Positions 1 through 10,871 of a stretch of DNA of 64,000 nt are shown here, in pieces. Under the pieces are notes generated by a model, which worked only from the letters and a program-made list of their open reading frames with translations, searched no databases and was not told the DNA's origin. The DNA lies in NCBI RefSeq assembly GCF_018812025.1, contig NC_063049.1, forward strand, positions 10,297,537-10,361,536, in the 5' to 3' direction. Made by a program: the position numbers and the translations under genes. Positions within the stretch are counted from its first letter, which is position 1, and each line of letters opens with the position of its first letter. This DNA is from Megalobrama amblycephala. Lineage: Eukaryota; Chordata; Actinopteri; Cypriniformes; Xenocyprididae.

Positions 1-192
1 AAAGTGAGCATTTCTTTACAAAGACAGCTATAAATTTGTTTTTTAATAAGTTGGTCATTGTTAAACTTGATGGTCTTGAAAGTTTGTTAACATGCAAGGC
101 ATACTTTCACTTTAATTGAGCGTTAGCAGCGCAGCAAAAATAGACCCAGCGCCGAAACGATCGTGGCACTGCTGCTTCTGCTCTGCTCCTGA

Positions 193-366
193 CCCACATG
201 GAAAGAACCTATATGTGGATATATGCGCATATATGAAACCTATATGCAGTGTATATGTACATATAATATAGGAAAACGGCCAATTTTATATATGTCACAT
301 ATATGTAAAACCTATATCAAAACCTATATTGAAACATATATGTTTATATAGGTTTTTTCCATGTGG
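193..366. repeat. Small hairpin MITE
   Basis: The segment begins CCACATGGAAAGAACCTATAT and ends with the near mirror image (ATATAGGTTTTTTCCATGTGG), with AT-rich TATATG repeats between, so one strand can fold into a hairpin. It has no coding capacity. The form fits a non-autonomous DNA transposon; the family is not assigned. The flanking 1-192 and 367-417 show no gene. Confidence 0.55.
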
Positions 367-421
367 GGATCCGCGCTGCCGCACAGCCTCTGCGTGCGGT
401 GTGAACGCTCTCATCTGTTAA

Positions 422-2964
422 AGGGGCTCTATGTAAGATTTTTACTTTAATAAAGCATAAAAATACCCCAATATGTTTGCAGATATTTAAGAAACATGCT
501 AAGTTCACCTACTTGTTTCTCAGAAAAACAATGCTATCCATGGGTTTCAAAGACGTCACTTCCGCTATGCCCGCCGCCATATTTGTGTCCGGTGTTATGA
601 AATATTTGGTGTCTGAGATTTTCGGTGACAATGGGCGGAGCTTACATGAATATTCACGAGTTTCCTGTTTTGTGTTAAAGCGCCGCTGAAAATGTTAGCG
701 CACGCTCTTCGGCAAGGTAATTAGCATATGGTTCAGCGTTAAATGAAGTCAAGCTTATATTCTAACTGTTATTGATGCACACGGTTTTATATATAAGCTA
801 TATTGTGTTAGTCTATGTCTTATCATGCGTTAGCTATGTTTGATATGAACACAAGCAATGATTCGCCAGAGGTGTCGTTAGGATTCGCCAAACGAGCCAA
901 TCGCGTTTTAACCTATTTTTGTTGTTTCTGTATAATCTTGAGTCTTTAAAGCATATAGTTTGCCGAAATGTATGGTAGCATAATAATAATTGTGAACTCC
1001 TGTGGTGAAGGCAGTAGTGAACTTTCCTAGTTTGCAGAAGCACTTCTAATCTGGGTAGACTTGAATTTCTATATGTAATATGTTTCAAAAATTGCACACA
1101 TGCAAGAAAACATGTTAATGTACTTTAAAATATAGTTTATTTATTATCCAAATAGGCCACGGTGATTTACGCATGTGATAGCTAATATAATATCTATAGC
1201 CAATATTCTTTCATTCCCAAATATGACTTTTGCCAATAAATATCTTTGTACACCAGACAAAGCAGACACTATTATTTTTCACTTTGTTTTGAACATGACA
1301 GTGTATTAAAAATTGTATTAATACATGTTTGTTGTAATGTTGGCTTATTATATATTTCAGATTGAATGTGTCAGTAGCAAAGGCTGGTATCACTGGGATC
1401 ACAAGAGCAGACCAAACCAAAGACCCTGTTTAAAGTGTGTCAATGTGTGTTTAAATACAAGTGTTTCTGCTAATTAAATATGTCATATTATATGTCGTGA
1501 CTTCTTCTCATTTGTGAATAAAATTCCAACACAGAATCAGTTGCTCTTTTTATTCAGAATGATACTCTCCTTATTTACTTTCATCTTTGATATTACAGAT
1601 ATGCAAATTACTACATGGTCTATTATTTTAGCAGCTAATTTAACATAAATAAAATTGTAATTGTTATGGAAAGCTTGTAGAATATAACTAATACATTTCA
1701 TTGTGAATATACTGAAGGTTTGATCATTTAGTTCCATATAGTTTCATATCAACACTGTGTTAAACTGAATCCTGATTCACAGTGCTTCATGTTTTTTCCA
1801 CATTAAAATGTTTTGTCAATGAAATGCATCATTTTGTGGGAAAAAAGATTGAGAATGTTTCCTAATAATATGAAAAAAATAACACTTAACTTTAGGGTTT
1901 AATGTTGTGAAAGTGCTGCAGGGAAGCTAATATCACTGTCTCATATTTCTATTCATAGCGAGCAGTGTGTGTTTTGCAGAAAAGGATAAAGAAGGTTTAC
2001 ATTAATTAATGCATGTCAAAAACATAAACGGAACATAAATCTAAACTCTCAATGTGTTTTAAAAATAATGTCTGGTTAAAGTTATGCAGGCTATCTGAGA
2101 AAGCAATAGGGAATGACACATTACAACTGAAACTTTTATTATGCAACCACAATGTATATATACATTTATACAGGTTATCTTCTCAAATGAACTAAAATAA
2201 AATCAAAACAGTTGTAGCCTACTAAAACAAACAAACTCGATGTTGACTCATTTCCTAACGACAGACCACCAGTGGCTGTAATCACTACTAACGTATATCT
2301 CATGACACAATGTAACCTACAACCTATTGAGCATACATAAACAGTTATTAATAAAAAAGAATCATAAATTCATTCGACGCGGAAACACAATCACGTTACA
2401 AGGACAGTCCACTAACACTTTCAGTGGCGCTTTAACACAAAACAGGAAACTCGTGAATATTCATGTAAGCTCCGCCCAGTGTCACCGAAAATCTCAGAAA
2501 CTGAATATTTCATAACACCGGTCACAAATATGGCGGCGATAGAATACAGTGACGTCACATGAAACCCATGGATTGGCCCATATCTTAAAATAGAACGTTG
2601 CGACTTCCGACTCATTTCGCCAGATCGGGTCACATATAACAGTATACAATACTCACATAATCCGACGCATGCATGCCGCATGCATGACGAACACTTTGTA
2701 AAGATCCATTTGAGGGTTATATTAGCTGTGTAAACTTTGTTTATGCACTGTTCAAAGCAAGCGCAAGCTCCGTGGGCGTGGAGCACGAGAATTAAAGGGC
2801 CAGTAGCCCTGAATCGGCTAATTTATAATGATGCCCCAAAATAGGCAGTTAAAAAAATGAATTAAAAAAATCTATGGGGTATTTTGAGCTGAAACTTCAC
2901 AGACACATTCAGGGTTCACCTTAGACTTATATTACATCTTTTTAAAAAAAGTTCTAGGGCACCT
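422..2964. mobile_element. Non-autonomous TTAA-target DNA transposon (family 1)
   Basis: TTAA sits directly outside both ends. The left end is AGGGGCTCTA and the right end ...TAGGGCACCT, matching the ends of a second copy at 14,470-15,385. Long internal inverted arms (about 540-690 and 2,410-2,580) both contain GAATATTCACGAGTTTCCTG on opposite strands, giving paired short open frames that are mirror copies and not genes. No transposase is visible, so the element probably depended on a relative elsewhere. TTAA targets are typical of piggyBac and Kolobok superfamilies; which one applies is not decided. Confidence 0.55.
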
Positions 2965-2989
2965 TTAACCAAAGATGCACTGAAGCTAC

Positions 2990-3400
2990 AGAAGGACCGC
3001 CTTCCTCATTTCCATGTTACACACGGAAAAGTAAAAATAAATGAATCAATCAATAAATAAATCTAAAAATAAATACACGTGGGAATAAATAAATCTAAAA
3101 ATAAATGAATACATACATACATAAATAAATCTAAAAATAAATGTAAAAATAATATATAAATATAAAAATAAATTTAAAAAAATGTAAAAATGTTTAAACG
3201 CAGAAAATAATAAATTGGGGGGGGTAAAAAAAATAATTTTATTAAAAATTAATCCTATTTATTTTATCAAGTCATTTATTCACTTATTTATTTTCCTATT
3301 ATCACATTTATTTACCTATTTATCTATTTATTCATCTCTATATTTTTTTTATTCATTCATTTATTTATTCATTTTTAATTTCTGCAGGTTTGGTCCTCCA
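2990..3400. repeat. ATAAA-rich low-complexity tract
   Basis: The tract runs from degenerate AATAAATCTAA repeats into the complementary TTTATTCATTTATT pattern near 3,250-3,380, so it is an imperfect inverted microsatellite. The T-rich half produces a spurious aromatic-rich open frame. No gene is visible. Confidence 0.7.
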
Positions 3401-3508
3401 TATTATATGATTATAATATAAGTGCCACACTGATTTGTTAGATAATCTGGAGTGGCAAAATCAGGAAGGTGCTGGCACAACTGCAGGGGAGGTCGAAATG
3501 GTAAATGA

Positions 3509-5473
3509 CAGGGGTGTCCCTTTTAACTCGGGCACGTGCCCCAGTAAAATTTTCCTAATAATTTTTCTGGTGAGGTAGATTATAGTAAATGCGTCTGAAA
3601 ATAGTCTTTCCTAGGTAACTGCAGGCTAAACGCGATTTGATCGATAACGATAGCTTGTTAACTGTTAAAAGAATGCATGCTGATCTCTTCAAATTTGTCT
3701 CTTCAAATCAGTCATTTTTAAAGCTGCAGTCCGCGATTTTTCCTCTTTGTCGCCATCTCTGTTTGAAACATGCAATTGCAGTCATATGCGGTACAGTTAT
3801 CTGTACGTGCGTTGTGCCTCGGCACAGCTCCTCAGCGCGGATGAATCTAATGCTTGCTGTCAGTCACTACACCAGTTAGGATACTGTACTTCAGAATCAC
3901 AGATTCTACATCTTGAAAGTATGACCAATATAAGAATTTTCACTGGAAAATATCATCAGAACAAGTAAGTAACATGTCTGCCACTTTTGTTCTGACCAAC
4001 TGAGGGGAAAAGCATCAGGCCTACAATAAATCGCGCTGCCAATGATGATTAAATCTAACAATCGCTTAGCTCGGATCATGCCAAACCGTGCAAATTATTA
4101 TTACTGTTATATTGTTCTCAAATTGTTAATGTTAACATCAGCATTGCGTGACTGTGTATTTAGTGTGTATTAGCGTTACCTGTAGATTTCAATTTCTGTA
4201 TCCACTCCACAGTCCAAAGTCTTTTGCTTTTTGGCTACAGGTGAATCTCCAGTTGTCACTGATGATTGTCATTTGGATCTTTCTGGATTACAATCCACCA
4301 TCAAAATGATGAGTTTAATTATTTCAGCTGCTGTGAGAAAAGGCTATAATGTGCCACTACCGGCAGCATCCTTAAATGATATAACTGACTAGCCTCTCGA
4401 CGGGACTTTCTAGCCTTTCTGTTTACGGACGTGACGTAATGACGCACAGAGGAACTGCTGCATGCTCGAATTTCCCGTGGAAATCCGCCATGTCGCTCTT
4501 ATTATAAAACATTATTACAAGCTTACTGTTGTGAATCGACACAAGATAATGAGATAATTTTTAACCAAAAAAAGTTGCGGACTGCAGCTTTAAATCAGTA
4601 AACATTAAGTAATGAATTTAACTGTAAATTGTAAGTGTATTACAAACCTTCTTATTAAATTCTTATAAAACCTTTTTTTTATTAAACCTTTTACTTTCTC
4701 AAAACGGGATCATCAGTCTATAAACTCAATTGACGCATTAATGTTTGACATTAACGGGAGCTTGTGGCAAAAATGCCATCAAAATGAACAAAAATGTCCC
4801 CAAAATTGAAGTTATGAGGACGAAAAATACTCAGTTACTAATTTTTATATTTTTAATGATAGTTAAGCAACATCATTACATAATATCCTAGAATATACTG
4901 CAAATTATATATATATTATAGAACATTTTAGACATGAATTGCCGCCACCTACTGGTGGGTTTCCGCTGCACTACACTACAGAGCGCAAGTCTGTAAAAAC
5001 AAGACTATTTTTCATTTTGTTTATACATTTTAAATATATTTTAAATACATTAAATACATTTTAATATAAATTTAGTTTGGTCTAGTATCAAATAAAATGT
5101 ACACTTGCATTAAACAAGTTGTTAGTATTTGTTTACAAATTACCATGGTAAAACAGTTCCAGTGTAATTTTATTTGTCATCAACCAAACTAACCACTTTT
5201 GATACCTAAAAAAATGTTTAAGCAAAGCCCTTTACAGTAAATTAAAATGTAAAATGAAAATAATTATTATCTTCAGCACATAACGTTTGTTACATAATAT
5301 GATTAAAGAAAATAAATAGGCCTACTCAAGCAAGCCACCAGAATTTAATGCTTTGGCGTTGTTTTTGTGAAAATTGCTTCCCGGGTGACCATGCCCCCAG
5401 ACTCCCCTACAGATTTTAACTTCGGGAAAATTATTTGGGGTCCTGTGCCCCAGTACTGATCTAAATGCCCCTG
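3509..5473. mobile_element. hAT-like non-autonomous element with nested insertion
   Basis: The ends are CAGGGG...CCCCTG, flanked by an 8-bp direct repeat with one mismatch (GTAAATGA on the left, GTAAACGA on the right). That is the hAT target-duplication length. Subterminal sequence is also mirrored (GGCACGTGCCCC versus TGTGCCCCAG). No transposase frame is present. A separate TTAA-target element (3,722-4,589) lies inside it, so this element is the older of the two. Confidence 0.55.
3722..4589. mobile_element. TTAA-target MITE-like element, family 2, copy 1
   Basis: Perfect terminal inverted repeats AGCTGCAGTCCGC / GCGGACTGCAGCT are flanked by TTAA on both sides. The interior matches the element at 14,265-15,844 over most of its length. 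This copy is uninterrupted and so shows the empty site for the insertion found in the other copy. It encodes nothing recognisable. Confidence 0.65.
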
Positions 5474-5519
5474 GTAAACGACCTGTACATGACAAAATAT
5501 GGTAATTGGTGCTTATTTA

Positions 5520-5922
5520 GGGTGACCATATGTGCCATGTTCCCAGGACACATCCTGTCCAGGTTTTCTAAGTTGCATAAAATGTAGTTTTGGTTTTGTT
5601 TTCATATTAGCGGAAGGTAATGACTAAAAAATTACTTTACCAATAGCGTGCATTATACATAATCGACCAATCGTGGCTTGCCAGTAGGCTGGATCTACAG
5701 AGAACGGTCAAAGCATTGCAAATACGACAACATTTTAATGCATTGCATGAACAGTCAATAAGAACAGTAGCTTGCACAGACCTCCGTTTAGAAATCGCGT
5801 TCCGGGGGCACATCGATATGACCACTTTCACGATTAAAGAGGCAAGGGCTCAAGCCATTTTAGGCAATTTAGAAATCCTGGACAGAACGCGTCCTGGGAA
5901 AATGGCACATATGGTCACCATA
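5520..5922. mobile_element. hAT-like MITE (GGTGACCATATG ends)
   Basis: The left end GGGTGACCATATGTGCCAT is mirrored at the right end as ATGGCACATATGGTCACC, with a second inner match (CCCAGGAC / GTCCTGGG). A 10-bp direct repeat, TGCTTATTTA, flanks the element. The interior open frames are antisense shadows. This is a cut-and-paste DNA transposon relic without a transposase. Confidence 0.55.
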
Positions 5923-7953
5923 TGCTTATTTATATTATTTTAGGAAACCTGTCTTTTGTTATTTCTTCTTTTTATTATTTTTATTCTTTCTGTCTTATAC
6001 TTTGTCTGAGATTGCATAAGAGAAAGCTGTAAATACTGTAATATGACTGTACATTAATAAAACTACATAACATTTCTCTTAAATTAAAACTCAATTGTCA
6101 ATGCATTGATGAACTGAAGTACCATGAGCATTAATGGGACTTTCCTCCATCACATCATTTTGTTGTTAAAAGCCAGGAATGACATGCTAAGTGTCCATGC
6201 TATTGGGTGGAACTGATGGAAGCGGGAAGGCCTTCATCTTGCATTATCCAGCAGATGCATCAAGGTATTATGTTATGTCTGAGTTATGTATACAAAGCTT
6301 TTCATGATTTTTTCTCACTTTTTAAGATTGCAAAGGCAAACATTTTTATTATTATTTTTTTTTTTTTTTCATCAGACTTTCAAAAAGGCTAAGGCTGAGG
6401 ATTTGAGCAGTGAACGGGGGTGTCCTGAGAACATTGTGCATCAGTGGGTAGTACATGATGTCAGACAATGGGCTACTGATGCTACAGTATTTTATGGACA
6501 TTCTTCTAAGTAGTTTACTAATATTGCAGTGTGATAATCAATTGTATAACTGAGAATCTTTGCCATGCATAAGGATTAAGGACGTGTCGTCCTGCTTTTT
6601 TGCTATAAATGTGTGGGCTTGTAAACTCCTTTGAGACTGTAAACAGTAATTTGTGGCCCTAAATTAAACTTGAAACTCTTTAAATGTAAAGCCTAAAATA
6701 CATCAGAATCATTTACTTGTAATATTGTTGCTGCTTTAAGATTTTGTAGGTACCAGATGTGATGACCAACATAACCTTCAGAATCAGAAATCAACGAAAC
6801 AAATGTTTCTTGATGTTCATAAAAAAATGCCAACATTTATAATCAGACTTGCAGATGTCTTATCTGAATTGTTTTGGTATTAACGTGTTCCCAGGTCCTT
6901 AATTTTAAAATGTCTTCCTTTTAATTTTAACATTTTGATTTATTAATTTCTTAACTCAAGTTATAAGTATTAGTATTTCATTTAACTTTCTGATATCTGC
7001 ATACACATGCTTGTGCATCATGTTTTGTCATTTTTAGACAATTTTAGTTCTAGGAATTCCTTTTGGAATACTATTATTTGCCTACTCCACTAGGTCTAAT
7101 CTTTGTTCGCCGCAAACATGATGATCTTAAATGTATTAATTATTAATTTACTATTAATAAATGTGTAAAGTGTAAAGTTGCATAAAATGGAAATACTCAA
7201 TAAAGTAGGCTTAACTACGTTACCTCAGATGGATGAATGGCTGGATTCCATAACTGGTAAAATAAAACATGTATAAGACAATACAACATTTACTGTAGGA
7301 GCAGTGGCGATTTCTTTAAGACTGCAAGGGAAGCTCGGCTTCCCTTATAATGTCACAAAATTAATGGTCAAATATGTACTGTTGTATTAACATTTTATTG
7401 ACTAAAAATGCGTTAGAAAACGTTCATCTCAAAGACGAGTTCGTTCAGAATCAGTTACATATAGCAGGTCGGCTGACTCGATTTCCTTCTCATACATTCC
7501 CGCAGCGTCACAGTGCATTTCCCTATTGAAGCCCAGCGTCCATTGATTTCAATGGGGCTGCTTTGAACGGTTTTTTTCAGCGCTTCGAAACTAGACGGTC
7601 ATTGGATAAACGCTGCGATTATGTCCCGCCCACGGACGCTCAGCGTCTCTGGGGGTGAATGGGGAGTGGGCTGGCCCGGACTCCGAGCTTCTGCGTGATG
7701 ATTGGAGGGTCTGTCGAAAGACTGCATCTCCTTTTGACTGACAGCGATTCTGTACTATAAGGAATCACTGAAGCTATTCGCGCTCAGTCCCATCGCGGAT
7801 TTCTCAAGTTCAGTCGAAATAAAAACTGCTGCAACCTATTTCTTTGATATTTGCTTGGCGAAATTGCTTGATTTTCATCATACATTTCACACAATTATAC
7901 ACCACATTCCTTGTTTCAGTTTTACAGAGTTTAATATTTTTTTTTTTAGATCG

Positions 7954-7998
7954 TTCATTCATTCATTCCTTCATTCATTCATTCATTCATTCATTCAT
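7954..7998. repeat. (ATTC)n microsatellite
   Basis: About eleven copies of a TTCA/ATTC tetranucleotide with one interruption lie between the hAT left end and its transposase frame. They should be length-polymorphic among element copies. Confidence 0.9.
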
Positions 7999-8064
7999 AT
8001 AACGTTAGTAGGCTAGGCTAGCGTCGTGGGTGAAACTGCGCACGATGGCAGACGGTGCTAATAT

Positions 8065-10191
8065 TTGGCGAAGCCATTTGAAAGTGTTCCTTACGAGGAA
8101 AAACTTAGAATTAAACAGCAGGGCAGATCAACACCTAAGATTGATTTAGTGCAAAAGATAGGGAAAAATAACAGGTCTTTTCAGCTCTCCTGGTATGACA
8201 AAGTTAGCTGGCTGACTGGAAGTGCTGTGACAAATAAAATGTACTGCTGGCCATGCCTCTTGATGAAACCATCTCACGGATGTGTTGTTTGGTCAAAGGT
8301 GGGGTTTGGAGATCTGTCTAACTTTGACAGGGCATATAAAAGACATGAAAAGAGCAATGAACATGTGAGTGCATGTGCAAGATTAAGTTGCATGGGCAGG
8401 ATCAGGGTTGAGCATGCAATAAATGAAGGTGCTCGCATTCAAGTGGCTAAACATAATGAAATAGTCAAACAAAACAGGGCCTTCCTAAACCGCCTTATTG
8501 ATGTGACATCCTTGCTTGGCCGGCAGGAGCTGTCATTTAGGGGACATGATGAGAGTAGTGAATCATCCAACAAGGGGAATTACAGGGAGTTCACAGAAAC
8601 ATTAGCTAAATATGACTCTGTCCTGTCCACACAATTCGAGTCCTCAACTGTGTTTTCTGGTATGTCCCATACTATTCAAAATGATTTGATCTCTGCTCTT
8701 GCAGCCACCGTTTCTGATCAGATCAGAGATGAAATTCAGGATGCTCCCTTTTTTGGATGGCAGGTGGATGAAACAACTGATATATCCTGCTGTGCCCAAC
8801 TCTCTGTCATTGTTCGCTATGTGGATAGTGCAGGTAAAATTCAGGAGCGCTTTATTGGATTTTTTGATGTTTCGGGGGGGCGAGATGCCCAGTCCGTTTT
8901 TGAAATATTAAATGAGAACATGCAGGGCTACAATTTTAAGGACAAGCTTGTGGCACAGACCTATGATGGGGCTGCTGTCATGGCTTCAGATCTCAATGGT
9001 CTGCAGGCCAAAGTGAAAGCAATAGCCCCCAGTGCAATGTTTGTGCATTGCTATGCACACCGACTGAATCTGGTGCTGTCACAGGGGGCTAAATGCTTGC
9101 CTGAGTGCAGAATTTTTTTTGCATCACTCTCTGGATTTGCCACATTTTTTTCAAAATCCACAAAGAGGACATCTTTTCTGGAGTCTGCAGGCTGTTCAAG
9201 GTTGCCCAGAAACGCTCCTACTCGATGGAATTTCACATCACGGATAGTGAGCACTGTGGCAAACAATTATGATGGCCTCCTGCAGACATTTGAGAACATC
9301 ATTGCAGATACAACAATGGATGATGATACACTGGATTGTGCCAAAGGCTTTGTGAGGAAACTGGAGGATTTTGAGTTTGTGTTCATGTTGTACACATATG
9401 AACAAATCTTCTCTGAGACTGATGTGGTCTTTGATATTGTCCAGCAGAGGGCGATAGATGTTCTTTACTGCAAGAACAGAATTGAATCTCTTCTTGCATT
9501 TGTCAAAGAGAAGAGGTCAGAGGGGGCTTTCCAAGCCATTTATGCCAAAACAGCAGATCTCACATCAGACCCACGAGATGAGCCCATGAGAAAGCGCCGT
9601 CTGACACAATTGCAGGATCCCCAAGTGCGATACAGAAATCTGTACATGGCCATCCTTGATAACATCTTGGAGCAGATTCCTCGACGTTTTTCAAATTTGG
9701 AAAGCATGCTCTTCTTAGAATTAGTCAATCCAGGGAAATTTGATGACATGAGACAGGTATTTCCAGAGGAGGCCTTCCAAAGTGTCCTGAAAAGTTATGG
9801 CCATCACTTTGATTCAGGAAGACTGAGGTCAGAACTTCAAGTCCTGTATTCAGATCAGGACTTGCAGGGTAACAGGGGAAAGCTGTGTGATTACTTGGTG
9901 TTCCTTAAAGACATGGAGTTGGACAGTGCAGTGCCTCAGCTTTACAAACTGTTCTCATTAGTGGCAACAATTGGAGCTACATCTGCAGGTGTAGAAAGGA
10001 GCTTCTCCTGTTTAAAGCGACTCAAGTCCTACACCCGAAACACAATGGGCCAAGGCCGTTTAAGCAGCCTAGCTCTGCTGGCCATTGAGAGGACACTGGT
10101 CAAGTCACTTGAAAAGACTCCTAGTTGGTACGACAGGGTCACAGACCATTTTCTTGAAAAGGAACGTAGGGCAGAATTTACTTTTAAATAA
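8065..10191 (+). CDS. hAT transposase (ZMYM1-like), start frame damaged
   Basis: The 708-codon frame encodes a cut-and-paste transposase. A TTF-type zinc-finger region lies at about residues 38-115, with CWPCLLM and a later H-x-K-x-x-x-E-H pattern. The RNase H-like core follows: first acidic site in WQVDETTD (D235), second in YDGAAVM (D301), then HCYAHRLNLVL. The third acidic site is in AGVERSFSCLK (E644) inside the C-terminal dimerisation region. All three acidic residues are present, there is no internal stop, and length is normal for the family. The frame opens at a TTG after an in-frame TAA. The nearest ATG, at 8,045, is one base out of frame across a T run, so either one T was lost or an upstream exon supplies the start. 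The first in-frame ATG would remove part of the zinc finger. Related domesticated ZMYM-type host proteins exist, but the flanking ends and target duplication mark this as a transposon gene. Confidence 0.82.
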   Translation: MAKPFESVPYEEKLRIKQQGRSTPKIDLVQKIGKNNRSFQLSWYDKVSWLTGSAVTNKMYCWPCLLMKPSHGCVVWSKVGFGDLSNFDRAYKRHEKSNEHVSACARLSCMGRIRVEHAINEGARIQVAKHNEIVKQNRAFLNRLIDVTSLLGRQELSFRGHDESSESSNKGNYREFTETLAKYDSVLSTQFESSTVFSGMSHTIQNDLISALAATVSDQIRDEIQDAPFFGWQVDETTDISCCAQLSVIVRYVDSAGKIQERFIGFFDVSGGRDAQSVFEILNENMQGYNFKDKLVAQTYDGAAVMASDLNGLQAKVKAIAPSAMFVHCYAHRLNLVLSQGAKCLPECRIFFASLSGFATFFSKSTKRTSFLESAGCSRLPRNAPTRWNFTSRIVSTVANNYDGLLQTFENIIADTTMDDDTLDCAKGFVRKLEDFEFVFMLYTYEQIFSETDVVFDIVQQRAIDVLYCKNRIESLLAFVKEKRSEGAFQAIYAKTADLTSDPRDEPMRKRRLTQLQDPQVRYRNLYMAILDNILEQIPRRFSNLESMLFLELVNPGKFDDMRQVFPEEAFQSVLKSYGHHFDSGRLRSELQVLYSDQDLQGNRGKLCDYLVFLKDMELDSAVPQLYKLFSLVATIGATSAGVERSFSCLKRLKSYTRNTMGQGRLSSLALLAIERTLVKSLEKTPSWYDRVTDHFLEKERRAEFTFK

Positions 10192-10266
10192 ATAGACAAT
10201 TTTATGATGTAGGCCGAAAATGAGCTTCCCCTCTCTGACAGACCAGTAGCCGCCACTGTGTAGGAG

Positions 10267-10744
10267 CCATAAAATTTACTGTTCTATTGCGCTTCTGATT
10301 TGGCAGTGAAATTCACTGATTTTGGGTGTGTAAGATTAAGAAGGATTCTATGGGCTAGTTAGTATTTTCAGCCCATAATGGTGGCCAGAGCGCCATCTAG
10401 TGGCTGTTACCCAAAAAGTATCAGAGTGTCGCCTCTTGGGTTCTATACTCTATGGTATGGTCTAACCCAGCACAAAAAGAAGTTTAGTTGTGTCTTCCCA
10501 TTGGTTCATTGTGTTGATTGCTTCCAGGTGTTTCTTGTTTTGACATTAGTACTTATAGCCCTCATGTTTCCATATAGTCTCTTGTCAAGCTTTGTTCTCT
10601 GTATCTGCTGTTTGGTGAGTCTTATGTTCAAGTTTAGTCAATGGCTTGTCCCCCCCCCAGCATTTGTGATTCTTTTTGTAAATGCCATGTGTTCACGTTT
10701 CCTTAAAAGACTTCCAGGGTTTTCCTTCTGTTCACACATTCAAC
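10267..10744 (+). other. Upstream region of the lectin gene
   Basis: Most of this stretch from about 10,450 onward is conserved in the right duplication arm, including a run that reads like a signal peptide (MFPYSLLSSFVLCIC) before a GTGAGT. The mirror copy changes that ATG to GTG, and using it would put exon 3 in a frame with an early stop, so it is not taken as the start. Likely promoter and 5' leader lie here; no TATA box was chosen with confidence. Confidence 0.35.
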
Positions 10745-10871
10745 ATGTTGGTGCAAAAGCTAATCTGGATCACATGTAAGTACTGCTTTAGAACCAATTC
10801 GACTCATGATTTTAGTTGTTTCAACTCGTTTCTCTTTTTATTTTCAGTGTTGCGGTTTCTGTGTCAACATG
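10745..10871 (+). CDS. Lectin exons 1-2: signal peptide
   Basis: Exon 1 (10745-10775) has an ATG and ends before a consensus GTAAGT. Exon 2 (10848-10871) follows a pyrimidine-rich TTTTCAG acceptor. Joined in phase 1 they give a basic-then-hydrophobic stretch, typical of a cleaved signal peptide. This start was chosen over ATG 10,564 because only this one joins in frame to exon 3. In the mirror copy the ATG is ATA and the donor has lost its consensus. Confidence 0.7.

Larger units (their letters stand above)
7302..10258 (+). mobile_element. Complete hAT transposon with transposase frame
   Basis: The ends CAGTGGCG and CGCCACTG are inverted, and a perfect 8-bp direct repeat TGTAGGAG lies outside each end, the hAT signature. 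A second inner inverted match (GGGAAGCT on the left, AGCTTCCC on the right) supports the boundaries. The element is 2,957 bp and carries one long transposase frame. The clean target duplication, near-perfect ends and long frame indicate a young insertion. The right duplication arm lacks this region, so the matching empty site cannot be read there. Confidence 0.82.

Noticed and set aside
477..2786. Two related small proteins sharing a YSRVSCFVLKR tail
   Set aside because: They are the two inverted arms of one non-autonomous transposon read outward, not a gene family.
10378..10779. 133-codon open frame upstream of the lectin
   Set aside because: It crosses the hydrophobic stretch and a GTGAGT, has no family motif, and its inner ATG is lost in the mirror copy; it is read as leader and intron sequence.
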